A program made the translations under genes and the position numbers. The notes below the pieces were generated by a model that worked only from the letters and a program-made list of their open reading frames with translations, searched no databases and was not told the DNA's origin. From positions 11,633 to 75,632 of the forward strand of contig JAHFBG010000006.1 in the NCBI GenBank assembly GCA_023250155.1: a stretch of 64,000 nt of DNA, given 5' to 3'. Of the stretch, positions 52,583-61,729 are shown piece after piece. The DNA comes from Candidatus Melainabacteria bacterium. Lineage in GTDB: Bacteria > Cyanobacteriota > Vampirovibrionia > 2-02-FULL-35-15. Each line of letters begins with the position of its first letter. Within the stretch, counting starts at the first letter, position 1.

Positions 52583-55500
52583 ATGAATTTAGAGACTAAA
52601 GATATTCCTCAGCATGTTCCGCTTCATCTACATACTGAATATAGCCTTCTTGACGGTACTACCAAAATAAAAGATTTAGTTGCTAAAGCAAAAGCAAACA
52701 ACATGCCTGCTGTAGCTGTAACAGATCATGGAGTAATGTATGCAGCCTTAGAGCTGTATAGAACTGCAAAAAGCGAAGGCATAAAACCCATAATTGGTTG
52801 TGAGACTTATATTGTTAATGGAGACTATTTGGACAAATCAACAAGACTTCCTCTTTATCATTTAATACTTTTAGCTAAGAATGATGAAGGTTATATAAAC
52901 CTTTCAAAGATAGTTACTGAAAGCAACTTAAAAGGCTTTTATTATAAGCCAAGGACTAACAAAAACTTTCTAAGAAAGCATAGTAAAGGCTTAATAGCTC
53001 TTACAGCCTGCTTGGGTGGAGAAGTTCCAAATACAATTTTAAGCAATAAATATAATGAGGCTAGAGACATTGCAGAAGAATATAAAAGTATTTTTGGGGA
53101 GGACTTTTACTTAGAAGTACAAGACCATGGTTACGAGGAAGAAAAACATGTTAACCCACTAATGGCAAAACTTGCTAAAGAACTAAAGCTAAAGCTTGTA
53201 GCTACTAATGATAGTCATTTCACAAATAAAGATGATGCTATTGCTCAGGATGCCATGCTTTGTCTTCAAACAAATAAACTAGTCAAAGAGTATCCTAGAA
53301 TGCATTTTACAGGTACAGAATATATAAAAAATGGTCATGAAATGTTGCGTTTATATTCAGATCAACTTGATGAACTTGCTATAAAGGAAGCAGTTTTGAC
53401 TTCTCCTTTAGAAATTGCTGAAAAGGTCGGTGACTATGGTCTTTTATCAAATACTTTTATACGACTTCCAGAGTTTCCACTTGAGCCTGGATTTACTAAA
53501 GAAACATTTTTATCAAAACTTGTATGGGATGGTGTTAAAACAAGATATGGTGATATTACTCCTGATGTTAAAGAAAGAACAGAGCATGAATTAGATGTTA
53601 TTTTTAAGCTTGGATATGCTAATTATTTTCTAATCGTATGGGATTTTATAAAATTTGCAAAAGATCATAAAATTGCTGTAGGTCCAGGACGTGGTTCAGC
53701 CGCTGGTTCCATAGTGGCATATGCTTTGAATATAACAGATATTGATCCACTGAAATATAATTTATTGTTTGAAAGATTTTTAAACCCAGAAAGAAAATCT
53801 CTTCCTGATATTGATACTGATTTCTGTATTGAAAGAAGAGATGAAGTCTTAGAATATGTTCGCAGAAAATATAACAATGATAGAGTTGCACAAATAATCA
53901 CATTTAACAAGCTTGCATCCAGAGCAGTAATTAAAGATATGGCAAGAGTTTTAGAATATCCATATAGTGAGTCAGAAAAAATTGCAAAACTAATTCCTGT
54001 AGTAAGAGGAAAGCCAAGAGAATTAGGCTGGATGAAAGAAAATCACTCAGAGTTTACAGAACAGTACAAAACCAATTCCAACTTTAAAGAGATAGTTACT
54101 CTGGCTGAAAAACTTGAAGGTGTAAATAAGACATTTGGAGTACATGCTGCTGGTGTTGTGATCTCAGACAAGCCATTGAATGAAATAGTACCGCTATCTA
54201 AAAATAATGAAGGTACGATAATCACCCAATATAGTATGGATGATCTTGCTTATTTGGGTTTGCTTAAAATGGATTTTTTAGGACTAAGAAACCTAACCAT
54301 GATAAATAGAGCTGTTGAAATAATTCTGGAAACTAGAAATGAAATAGTAAATCCAAGTAAAATCCCATTGAATGATGAGAAAGTATTTAAGATGATTGCA
54401 GAAGGAAATTTGGCTGGAATATTTCAGCTTGAAACCTCTTCTGGTATGAAGCTTGTAGCAAAGGAAATGAAGCCTACTACTCTTGAGGATATTTCAGCAT
54501 TAATTGCTCTTTTTAGACCTGGTCCTCTTGATACTGGAATGATTGATGAATTTATAGAGCGGAAGAATGGGAAAAAATCTATTCGCTATTTAACTCCGCA
54601 ATTAGAATCTATTCTAAAAGATACCTATGGGTCTATTGTTTATCAAGAACAAATCATGCAAATAGCTCAAAAACTTGCTGGTTTTACTCTTGGTGAAGCA
54701 GACTTGCTTAGACATGCCATGGGCAAAAAGAAACCTAAAGAAATGGCAAAGTATAGATTGAAATTTATAGATGGTTGTAAAGAGAATGAAATTGATCAGA
54801 AGATTGCAGAAGAGCTTTATGAAATGATGGTTAGCTTTGCAGAATACTGCTTCAACAAGTCTCATAGTGCTGCTTATGGAATGTTGACTTATCAAACAGC
54901 ATACTTAAAAGCTAATTATCCGATTGAATATATGACTGCTCTTTTATCAAGCGTGTTAGATGATCAAGACAAAATAAAATACTATATGGCTGAATGTAAA
55001 AAAATGAATATAAAAATTCAACCACCACATATAAACTTATCTGGCGAGAACTTTACAGCTGATATAAAAGACAATTCAATAAGATTTGGTATGGCTGCAA
55101 TAAAAAATGTTGGTATAAATGCAGTTCATGAAGTAATAAAAGCACGCTCTGAAAATGGGGCTTTTGAATCATTAGTTCAATTTTGTAATCTTGTTGATCT
55201 AAAAACTGTAAACAAAAAATCTCTAGAGTCACTAATTAAATGTGGCGCTTTTGATTCTTTGAATCAGTCCAGAAAATATATGATTGAATCTCTTGAAGAA
55301 ACTGTAAGCTTAATTCAGAAAAGAAAAGAAACAATATCCAGTGGACAGTTAAATTTGTTTGGTTCTACAAGTGACTTAGTTAATCAATACCAAATACCAT
55401 CCAATAAAAATAACAAAGAAGAGTATAGTCAAAAAGAATTACAGTTAATGGAAAGAGAACTTACAGGTTTTTACATTTCTAGCCATCCTCTTGAAAGCAT

Positions 55501-56149
55501 TCCTGAATACTTACTTAAGCTTTCTACTTGTAATCTGACTGAAATATACGAGCTTCCAGATAATAGCGAAATATTAATAGCAACAATAGTAAGTGATTTC
55601 AATAAAAAGCTTACGAAAAACAATAAGATAATTGGAATTGTTCAGTTGGAAGATGTTTTTGGAAAGATTGAAGCTGTAATTTTTTCAGAGCAACTAATTC
55701 AGTATGAAGAATTTATCATAAAAGAGATGCCTTTATTAGTTCTTGGAAAACTTCAGCAGAGAAGTGAAGGCGATATAACCTTACAAATTAAGGCATTGCA
55801 ACCGCTTGAAGAAATTAAAATATTGTCGATTGAGTTATCTGGTGACATAGTTAATAGTAATGATGTTTATATAAATATTCACTCATTGCGCAATGTTTTA
55901 CAAAAAGAAAAGTCTAGTCTTTTTAATCCTACAATAATATATACAAGCAATGGTGGAAAGAAAAATACTTATATGGTTGATCGTAAACTATGGGTAGAGC
56001 CTACTCAAAGGCTTTTAAGTGATCTTGAGAAAGCTTTCCCAGGCTTGAAGGTTCAAATAATAACGCCACTTAATAATAAAAGTAATATCATTATGAATAT
56101 TGAAAGAGATAAACCTAATTTAGAGCTTGCAATACAAGCTAAATCTTAG
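52583..56149 (+). CDS. dnaE: DNA polymerase III alpha subunit
   Basis: The replicative polymerase. The PHP domain begins HLHTEYSLLDGTTKIKDL, with AVTDHGVMYAALE. The catalytic aspartates are in LPDIDTDFCIERRDEV. GVHAAGVVIS, FRPGPLDTGMIDEFIERK and YQEQIMQIAQKLAGFTLGEAD are conserved. A C-terminal OB fold follows (EILIATIVSDFNKK). At 1188 residues it is full length with no intein or split, unlike some cyanobacterial dnaE genes. No proofreading exonuclease domain is fused. Confidence 0.96.
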   Translation: MNLETKDIPQHVPLHLHTEYSLLDGTTKIKDLVAKAKANNMPAVAVTDHGVMYAALELYRTAKSEGIKPIIGCETYIVNGDYLDKSTRLPLYHLILLAKNDEGYINLSKIVTESNLKGFYYKPRTNKNFLRKHSKGLIALTACLGGEVPNTILSNKYNEARDIAEEYKSIFGEDFYLEVQDHGYEEEKHVNPLMAKLAKELKLKLVATNDSHFTNKDDAIAQDAMLCLQTNKLVKEYPRMHFTGTEYIKNGHEMLRLYSDQLDELAIKEAVLTSPLEIAEKVGDYGLLSNTFIRLPEFPLEPGFTKETFLSKLVWDGVKTRYGDITPDVKERTEHELDVIFKLGYANYFLIVWDFIKFAKDHKIAVGPGRGSAAGSIVAYALNITDIDPLKYNLLFERFLNPERKSLPDIDTDFCIERRDEVLEYVRRKYNNDRVAQIITFNKLASRAVIKDMARVLEYPYSESEKIAKLIPVVRGKPRELGWMKENHSEFTEQYKTNSNFKEIVTLAEKLEGVNKTFGVHAAGVVISDKPLNEIVPLSKNNEGTIITQYSMDDLAYLGLLKMDFLGLRNLTMINRAVEIILETRNEIVNPSKIPLNDEKVFKMIAEGNLAGIFQLETSSGMKLVAKEMKPTTLEDISALIALFRPGPLDTGMIDEFIERKNGKKSIRYLTPQLESILKDTYGSIVYQEQIMQIAQKLAGFTLGEADLLRHAMGKKKPKEMAKYRLKFIDGCKENEIDQKIAEELYEMMVSFAEYCFNKSHSAAYGMLTYQTAYLKANYPIEYMTALLSSVLDDQDKIKYYMAECKKMNIKIQPPHINLSGENFTADIKDNSIRFGMAAIKNVGINAVHEVIKARSENGAFESLVQFCNLVDLKTVNKKSLESLIKCGAFDSLNQSRKYMIESLEETVSLIQKRKETISSGQLNLFGSTSDLVNQYQIPSNKNNKEEYSQKELQLMERELTGFYISSHPLESIPEYLLKLSTCNLTEIYELPDNSEILIATIVSDFNKKLTKNNKIIGIVQLEDVFGKIEAVIFSEQLIQYEEFIIKEMPLLVLGKLQQRSEGDITLQIKALQPLEEIKILSIELSGDIVNSNDVYINIHSLRNVLQKEKSSLFNPTIIYTSNGGKKNTYMVDRKLWVEPTQRLLSDLEKAFPGLKVQIITPLNNKSNIIMNIERDKPNLELAIQAKS

Positions 56150-56272
56150 TTATAAAATCTTTAAGAACTCATAAAAGGAGTAAAAACAATAAGTTCAGGG
56201 AATATTTTAAGCAAGCTCTTAATCAATTGTTTAGATTTTGATGTTTTTGTAGAATTAAAGTAAGATTAATTT

Positions 56273-56782
56273 ATGAAAGATAAATCAATGATTGAAATGT
56301 TTGTAACAGGGATTGCGTTAGACGTAAGAAATAATCATCCATTAGTTATCTTAAATGATGAACAAAAAAAGAGAGCCTTGCCTATCTGGATTGGCCATGC
56401 AGAAGCACAGGCAATAGCTCGTGCATTGGAAGGATTTAAGCCTGAAAGACCTTTGACACATGATCTGATGATAAATATGATTCAAGCTACAGGCTTTAAA
56501 GTACACCATATAGAAATCAATGATTTAAATGAAAATACCTATTTTTCATCAATAGTGTTAGAAAATACTATTGGAGAACTGATTCCTGTTGATTCTCGAC
56601 CAAGTGATGCAATTGCAATTTCACTTCGGGTTGATTGTTCTATATTCATTTCAGAAAAAGTCTTTTCAGATGGAACTATCCCTACTGAATTAGAGCCTGA
56701 TGAAGAAGATGCTGAAGCATTTAAGAATTTTGTGCAAAATGTGAAGGCTTCAGATTTTAAATTGACTAGTACAGATGACTAG
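56273..56782 (+). CDS. BFN/DUF151 family protein
   Basis: MIEMFVTGIALDVRNNHPLVIL, RALPIWIGHAEAQAIARAL, RPLTHDLM and VDSRPSDAIAISLRVDCSIFI are the bifunctional-nuclease (DUF151) signature. The family is widespread in Cyanobacteria and plants; nuclease activity was shown for a plant member. A TAAGAT lies 6 nt before ATG. The stop is 3 bp before the convergent response-regulator gene. Confidence 0.88.
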   Translation: MKDKSMIEMFVTGIALDVRNNHPLVILNDEQKKRALPIWIGHAEAQAIARALEGFKPERPLTHDLMINMIQATGFKVHHIEINDLNENTYFSSIVLENTIGELIPVDSRPSDAIAISLRVDCSIFISEKVFSDGTIPTELEPDEEDAEAFKNFVQNVKASDFKLTSTDD

Positions 56783-56785
56783 TTG

Positions 56786-58123
56786 CTATAACAAAACACT
56801 TGATCGTAATCGTGTTCTTAAAAGATACCTAATCTCTGAAAATAAAATTTGTAATTCAAATGGTTTTGGCAAGTACAAATCAGCACCTGATTCTAAGGCT
56901 TTATTATGATCTGAATTTTTAGTAGTCATAATTAGCCAAATCCCAGCAAGATTAGGATCTTGTTTGATTTTATTAGTGAGTTCCCATCCATCAAAACCAA
57001 CTGGAGTTACATCTGTTTCAAGAAGTATTAATTCAGGTCTCCAATTATTGATTAAATTCCAGGCTTCATCTGTGCTATGGGCAATTTCTACTACATAACC
57101 TTCCATTTCTAAAGTATCACTTAAGAGCAAAGACATAGAAGCGTCTGGCTCTACCACTAAAATCTTTATTCTCTTTTCATCTTTTGTTGATTCATTTGTT
57201 GCTAATCGTAATCGATCACTGACCCAGTCAGAACCAATTTTACTCTTTGCCAGATATCTCATGTCACGAGCAACTTGTAATATTTCTACTGCACTTAAAA
57301 AGTTACGACGACCTTTTGCTGTTACACCAATACTTATTGAAACTAAGGGTACTCTTCTTCTTATTCCTTTTGGTCCTACTCCTATTACATATCCGCGTTG
57401 AGCATCTTCCTGTGTATAAAATCGAGGTGCAATAAAGTCAAATCTTCTGCATATTTCTTCTGCTAAGCCTTCTGCTGAATCATTGTTTGCTAATAAGACA
57501 AAATCATCACTATCGCAATGTGCAAGGAAATTTCCTGGGTGTAAAACAGATTTTAATACAGCAGCAAGTGCTTTTATCATTTGATCTCCTCTGCTTTCAC
57601 CATAGGTTTCGTTATAAACCCTTAAGTTGTCTAAGTCGATTGATAGAATTGCCCAGTTCTCTGTTTCTTTTAAACAGTATTCTAGAACATTGTTTGCAAT
57701 AACTGCATCAGGTAATCCTGTTAATAAATTTACGTGGGTTTCCTGACGTCTTCTTAGGTGTGCCATTACTCTAAAAGCTATTTCTTTTCCTGATATAGGA
57801 TATGAGATAACATCATCAGCACCAGCTCTTAATACTTCAACACGTTCATCAATATTGCTTTCATGGACTAAGAAAACTATAATTGGTCGTGGATTTATCT
57901 CTGTATTTTTTACTGTCTGACAAAAATGTAATCCATGGTCACTTGCTAAATCACTGTAAACTAATATTAAATCAGGCTTTATAGCTACTAAATGCTCCTC
58001 TGCCTTTTCAAGATCTTCAAAAATATTTAACTTAAACCCTGCCTGCTCTAATGCTGATGTAATATTCTTATCTTCGCTTGAAGTTACAAGGAGAATGTTA
58101 GAAATTGGTTGAAATGTGTACAT
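56786..58123 (-). CDS. response regulator with REC, degenerate GGDEF and REC domains
   Basis: Three modules. The first REC (about 10-120) has a Tyr where the phospho-acceptor Asp should be (LILVYSDLAS). A GGDEF-like middle domain (about 130-300) has its active motif as CDSDDF, so diguanylate cyclase activity is unlikely. The last REC (about 318-440) keeps the acidic start EPD, an Asp in LLETDVTP and the Lys in LPKPFE, so it can probably be phosphorylated. A good AGGAGGTG site precedes ATG. The histidine-kinase gene upstream, 19 bp away, is the likely partner. No DNA-binding domain is present. Confidence 0.85.
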   Translation of the reverse strand: MYTFQPISNILLVTSSEDKNITSALEQAGFKLNIFEDLEKAEEHLVAIKPDLILVYSDLASDHGLHFCQTVKNTEINPRPIIVFLVHESNIDERVEVLRAGADDVISYPISGKEIAFRVMAHLRRRQETHVNLLTGLPDAVIANNVLEYCLKETENWAILSIDLDNLRVYNETYGESRGDQMIKALAAVLKSVLHPGNFLAHCDSDDFVLLANNDSAEGLAEEICRRFDFIAPRFYTQEDAQRGYVIGVGPKGIRRRVPLVSISIGVTAKGRRNFLSAVEILQVARDMRYLAKSKIGSDWVSDRLRLATNESTKDEKRIKILVVEPDASMSLLLSDTLEMEGYVVEIAHSTDEAWNLINNWRPELILLETDVTPVGFDGWELTNKIKQDPNLAGIWLIMTTKNSDHNKALESGADLYLPKPFELQILFSEIRYLLRTRLRSSVLL

Positions 58124-58142
58124 TTGTTTTTCACCTCCTTTC

Positions 58143-59252
58143 TTATTGATCTAAACTCGCACTGGAGGATAAAGGAATTCCATGTTCTGGAATGATGGCT
58201 GGTAATATTACAGTAAATGTAGTTTCTCCAGATTTACTGCCTACAAAGATTTCTCCTTTTAGTGCTAAGACCAAAGACTTTGTTATAAACAATCCTAATC
58301 CAGTGCCTTGAGTTTGCCTTGTCAAGGGATTATCCAGTCTTCCAAATTTGCTAAAAATTTTAATTAAATCACTTTCTTTAATTCCAATTCCTTGATCGAT
58401 AATTTCAATTTTTAACTTGTCTTTAATATTGTGTTCATTCTTTAAAGAAGAAGCTTTTATTATTACGGTAGAGCCATCAGGTGAATATTTAATAGCATTG
58501 TCTACTAAGTTTGTAAGAATTTGTTCTAATCGATCAGCATCAGCACTTACTTGAGGAATTTCTTCCTCTATGGTCTGAACTATTTTATGTGTGCTTGATT
58601 TGGAAGCTAATGAATCACAAACCTTGTTTATAACTTTTCTTAAATCTAAAGCTCTAACAGTTAGTTGATAGGTTTGTGATTCTAGTCTTGATACTGCAAG
58701 GAGATCCTCTACAAGTCTTATCAGTCTATCTGCTTGTTCTTTTACAATATTTATGTACTTTTTTTTATTTTCTTCTGATAGCTTATCCCCAGATCTTATT
58801 AAGGTATCTGCAAAACCTTTAATGCTTGTTAATGGTGTTCTAAGTTCATGACTAACAGTACTTACAAACTCTAAGTGTGCTCTTTCTAAATTTGTACTCT
58901 CTAGGCTTTCAGTATGAAAAACAGTTAAGTATCCAGAGAATTTTTTTGTATCCTTGTTACTGATTTCAATTTGCCTTGCCTTCAGTGTGATTTTTTTACC
59001 ATCTTTGCGAGACAATATTGCTACTTGGGGTTTTATGTTGTTATTGTTGTTTAACTCTCTATTAGTAAAACTTTCTGGTAAGGAATATATTTGACTAACA
59101 TTTAGTCCAGCTAACTCATGACTATTCCAGCCTGTAACCTTTTCAATTACTATATTCGTAAAAGTTATCTTTCCAAATTCATTACAGGCTATATAACCGT
59201 CCGGTGAGCAGGAAATAATTGCATTTAGTAAATCTTCTATTTTGTAATCCAT
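58143..59252 (-). CDS. PAS-domain sensor histidine kinase
   Basis: A cytosolic PAS domain (about 8-115, GYIACNEFGKITFTN) precedes HisKA with H135 in VSHELRTPLTSIKGFADTL and a catalytic domain with N-box LVDNAIKYSPDG, G1 DQGIGIKESD and G2 GTGLGLFITK. There is no membrane segment, so the signal is probably internal. At 369 residues it is the usual size. A TATTAT lies 6 nt before ATG. The neighbouring regulator is co-transcribed. Confidence 0.92.
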   Translation of the reverse strand: MDYKIEDLLNAIISCSPDGYIACNEFGKITFTNIVIEKVTGWNSHELAGLNVSQIYSLPESFTNRELNNNNNIKPQVAILSRKDGKKITLKARQIEISNKDTKKFSGYLTVFHTESLESTNLERAHLEFVSTVSHELRTPLTSIKGFADTLIRSGDKLSEENKKKYINIVKEQADRLIRLVEDLLAVSRLESQTYQLTVRALDLRKVINKVCDSLASKSSTHKIVQTIEEEIPQVSADADRLEQILTNLVDNAIKYSPDGSTVIIKASSLKNEHNIKDKLKIEIIDQGIGIKESDLIKIFSKFGRLDNPLTRQTQGTGLGLFITKSLVLALKGEIFVGSKSGETTFTVILPAIIPEHGIPLSSSASLDQ

Positions 59253-59258
59253 GGTTTA

Positions 59259-59264
59259 ATAATA
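59259..59264 (-). promoter_or_regulatory. putative -10 box of the histidine-kinase gene, leaderless
   Basis: TATTAT on the minus strand ends 6 nt before the ATG at 59252. Confidence 0.4.
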
Positions 59265-59385
59265 AGGGGATTATTTAATTCACAGCTAAAAAATGAGTTT
59301 TTTTTAATATTTTTTGCAATTGAGTAGTACGATTTGGTGAAATTTACATATTTTTGTCTATTTAAAACAAATCAAGAAATGATAT

Positions 59386-59414
59386 TTGACAAAAAACCAG
59401 TAAAACATTGTAAT
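59386..59414 (+). promoter_or_regulatory. sigma70-type promoter of rpsL
   Basis: TTGACA (59386-59391), 17 bp, TGTAAT (59409-59414), leaving a leader of about 30 nt with an AAGGA ribosome site before ATG 59452. Confidence 0.65.
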
Positions 59415-59451
59415 ATTTTACTTTGCAACACTTAAACAAATAAGGAAAAAA

Positions 59452-59850
59452 ATGCCAACAGTCAGTCAACTAATTAGAAAAGGACGAAAAAAAATTCTAG
59501 TAAAAACAAAGTCACCAGCTTTGCAAGAATGTCCACAAAGAAGAGGTGTATGCACTCAAGTAAAAACAACTACACCTAAAAAACCAAATTCTGCGCTAAG
59601 AAAAATAGCACGTATTAAGTTAACTAATGGTGTAGAAATCACAGCTTATATACCTGGAGTAGGACACAATTTGCAAGAGCACTCTGTGGTTCTTGTAAGA
59701 GGTGGAAGAGTAAAAGATTTACCAGGTGTTAGATACCATATAGTTCGTGGAGCGCTAGATGCTCAAGGTGTCAAGGATAGAAAACAAAGCCGTTCAAAGT
59801 ATGGAGCAAAATTAAGTGGACAAGCAGCTCCAGGAGCACAGGCTAAATAA
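59452..59850 (+). CDS. rpsL: 30S ribosomal protein S12
   Basis: [35 protein letters not shown] and [21 protein letters not shown] are standard. The Lys and Pro positions linked to streptomycin response ([18 protein letters not shown]) read as wild type. 132 residues. Confidence 0.96.
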   Translation: MPTVSQLIRKGRKKILVKTKSPALQECPQRRGVCTQVKTTTPKKPNSALRKIARIKLTNGVEITAYIPGVGHNLQEHSVVLVRGGRVKDLPGVRYHIVRGALDAQGVKDRKQSRSKYGAKLSGQAAPGAQAK

Positions 59851-59872
59851 AAGGTGAAAGAATAAAGAAATT

Positions 59873-60346
59873 ATGTCACGTAAAAGAGAAGTAACAACAA
59901 GAAGACAAGTAGAACCAGATGCACGATATAAAAGTACACAAGTACAACGTTTTATAAACCGTGTAATGCGAAAAGGAAAAAAATCCACGTCACAAAGGAT
60001 TATATATAATGCATTTGAAATTATAAAAGAACGTGCCAAGCAAGAGCCTATTGATATATTTAAAAAAGCACTTAGAAATGTTACTCCTTTAGTAAAAGTA
60101 AAAGCTAGAAGAATAGGTGGTAGTACTTATCAAGTTCCTATTGAAGTAGCACAATTTGAAGGTGAATCTCTTGGTTCTAGATGGTTAGTTAATGCTGCAA
60201 AAAGTCGTCCTGGAAGATCAATGCAAGAAAAGCTTGCAAGTGAACTTATGGATGCTGCAAATGGTCAAGGATCAGCTTTTAAAAAACGAGAAGATACCCA
60301 TAAAATGGCAGAAGCCAATAAAGCATTTGCACATTATAGATATTAA
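59873..60346 (+). CDS. rpsG: 30S ribosomal protein S7
   Basis: SRKREVTTRRQVEPDARY, RFINRVMRKGKKSTSQRI and RSMQEKLASELMDAANGQGSA identify S7; 157 residues. It is preceded by rpsL as usual, but fusA and tuf do not follow: the next gene is convergent 10 bp away. Confidence 0.96.
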   Translation: MSRKREVTTRRQVEPDARYKSTQVQRFINRVMRKGKKSTSQRIIYNAFEIIKERAKQEPIDIFKKALRNVTPLVKVKARRIGGSTYQVPIEVAQFEGESLGSRWLVNAAKSRPGRSMQEKLASELMDAANGQGSAFKKREDTHKMAEANKAFAHYRY

Positions 60347-60356
60347 ATCATTACGT

Positions 60357-61544
60357 TTACGTTAATGCTGTTTGTAAGATACCAACTGGTGTTTTTTCTA
60401 TAATAGGCTTTTGAGCATAAGGTATTTCGATTTCTGAAATATTTCTTTCAATCATTTTATTATTATTTAAGTCTGATTTTGCTTTTTCGTATTCATCTTC
60501 ATTTAAAGAAAAACTACTAATAATATTTTTATTATCATCTAAATAACACTTTGGAGGATTACACCCAAACAGTTCCAATAAGGGGACTAACCTGTTATTT
60601 CTAAAACCACCCATACCTGGCCCATCTTTATCTTTTTCTGTACCTAAGAACCATTTAAGGAAACAATTAAATGGGAAACAAACAGCACTTGTCATTCGTT
60701 TGAAATTGTTGTTGTCAGCTTTAAATAATGAAAGTGGATTAGTAAATGTTTTGAATGCTTTATTAAGTACTGGATGTTCTTTTAAATTTTCAAGAACAAA
60801 GCTTAACTTGTTTTCCTGGAGAAAATAATCAACCCCTTCTCTTAGAGCACCATAAATGACACCAAGATCTACAACATCTTTTAGTAGCTTCGTATTTGAG
60901 ATCCATGGAACCAGTGACATTACTGCCCATTCAACAGAACATCTCATATCACTGTGTCCATCAATAATAATATTTTTATACTCTCTACCTTTAATGTCTT
61001 TTAAATCCCCATTTTCGCTTAAAGTAGAAAGCAGTGTTTTTTCACCAGCTCCAAAAAACATAAATAGAGCATTTATTCCAGAAGCAGCACTTAAAATTGC
61101 CTTTTTAAAAAGAGGAACTTCTTCAACATCATTATCAGAGTTTGAGATTTTTCCCCATAAAGTACCTACCAATCCGCCAGCTCCAGCAAAAATTTGAAGC
61201 CATGCCATAGCTCCTTCACGATTTGCCTTTACTTTTTCGTCATTTGGGTCACCAAATTTATCTGTGCCAGCTACCCATGTTTTAACATATTCTCCAACTG
61301 TGGTAAGGAGATTGACCCATGTAGCGGGGCCAGGAAAACACCATACAAGAGATGAGGCCGCAGCTGTTTCAGTCACAGCAGTAAATGGGCCAAAACCAAA
61401 AGGCATTTTATTCATTTCTTTTGTGTAGTAATTATCAGAGAGATAAGAGTGTATTCTAGAGCTTATTTTTGGAGTTCCATCAGAACCATGAATTGCTGTT
61501 TCAACTATTTTTTTTTGAAAATTATTTTCTATTTTTGCCATCAT
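60357..61544 (-). CDS. membrane-associated protein of unknown family, paralogue 1
   Basis: I do not recognise the family, but a paralogue lies just upstream. The 395-residue protein has several moderately hydrophobic stretches (TETAAASSLVWCFPGPATW, AMAWLQIFAGAGGLVGTLW, AILSAASGINALFMFFGAG). Shared with the paralogue: PxPATWxNxLTxxGEY, REGAMAWxQ, FFGxGEKTLxSTxSxNG, SDxRCxxEWxxM, a WFLG segment and LFGCNxP near the C-terminus. It has no signal peptide, no catalytic motif I know and no ribosome site visible. Could be part of a two-protein membrane assembly. Confidence 0.65.
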   Translation of the reverse strand: MMAKIENNFQKKIVETAIHGSDGTPKISSRIHSYLSDNYYTKEMNKMPFGFGPFTAVTETAAASSLVWCFPGPATWVNLLTTVGEYVKTWVAGTDKFGDPNDEKVKANREGAMAWLQIFAGAGGLVGTLWGKISNSDNDVEEVPLFKKAILSAASGINALFMFFGAGEKTLLSTLSENGDLKDIKGREYKNIIIDGHSDMRCSVEWAVMSLVPWISNTKLLKDVVDLGVIYGALREGVDYFLQENKLSFVLENLKEHPVLNKAFKTFTNPLSLFKADNNNFKRMTSAVCFPFNCFLKWFLGTEKDKDGPGMGGFRNNRLVPLLELFGCNPPKCYLDDNKNIISSFSLNEDEYEKAKSDLNNNKMIERNISEIEIPYAQKPIIEKTPVGILQTALT

Positions 61545-61729
61545 TTAAAATTAATAAATTTAAGAACCCCTTGTCAAAAATAATTAGTATTATTCCCTTC
61601 AAAAGATTTTCTCACCTAGGCGAAGCAAATTAAATATTGAGAAGAGATATTTTTTGAAATTGTTATGTATTAAAAAATGAGGCTTTAGCAAGGCTAATTG
61701 TTGGGAAGCTGTAGTTTACTCTCACTTAC

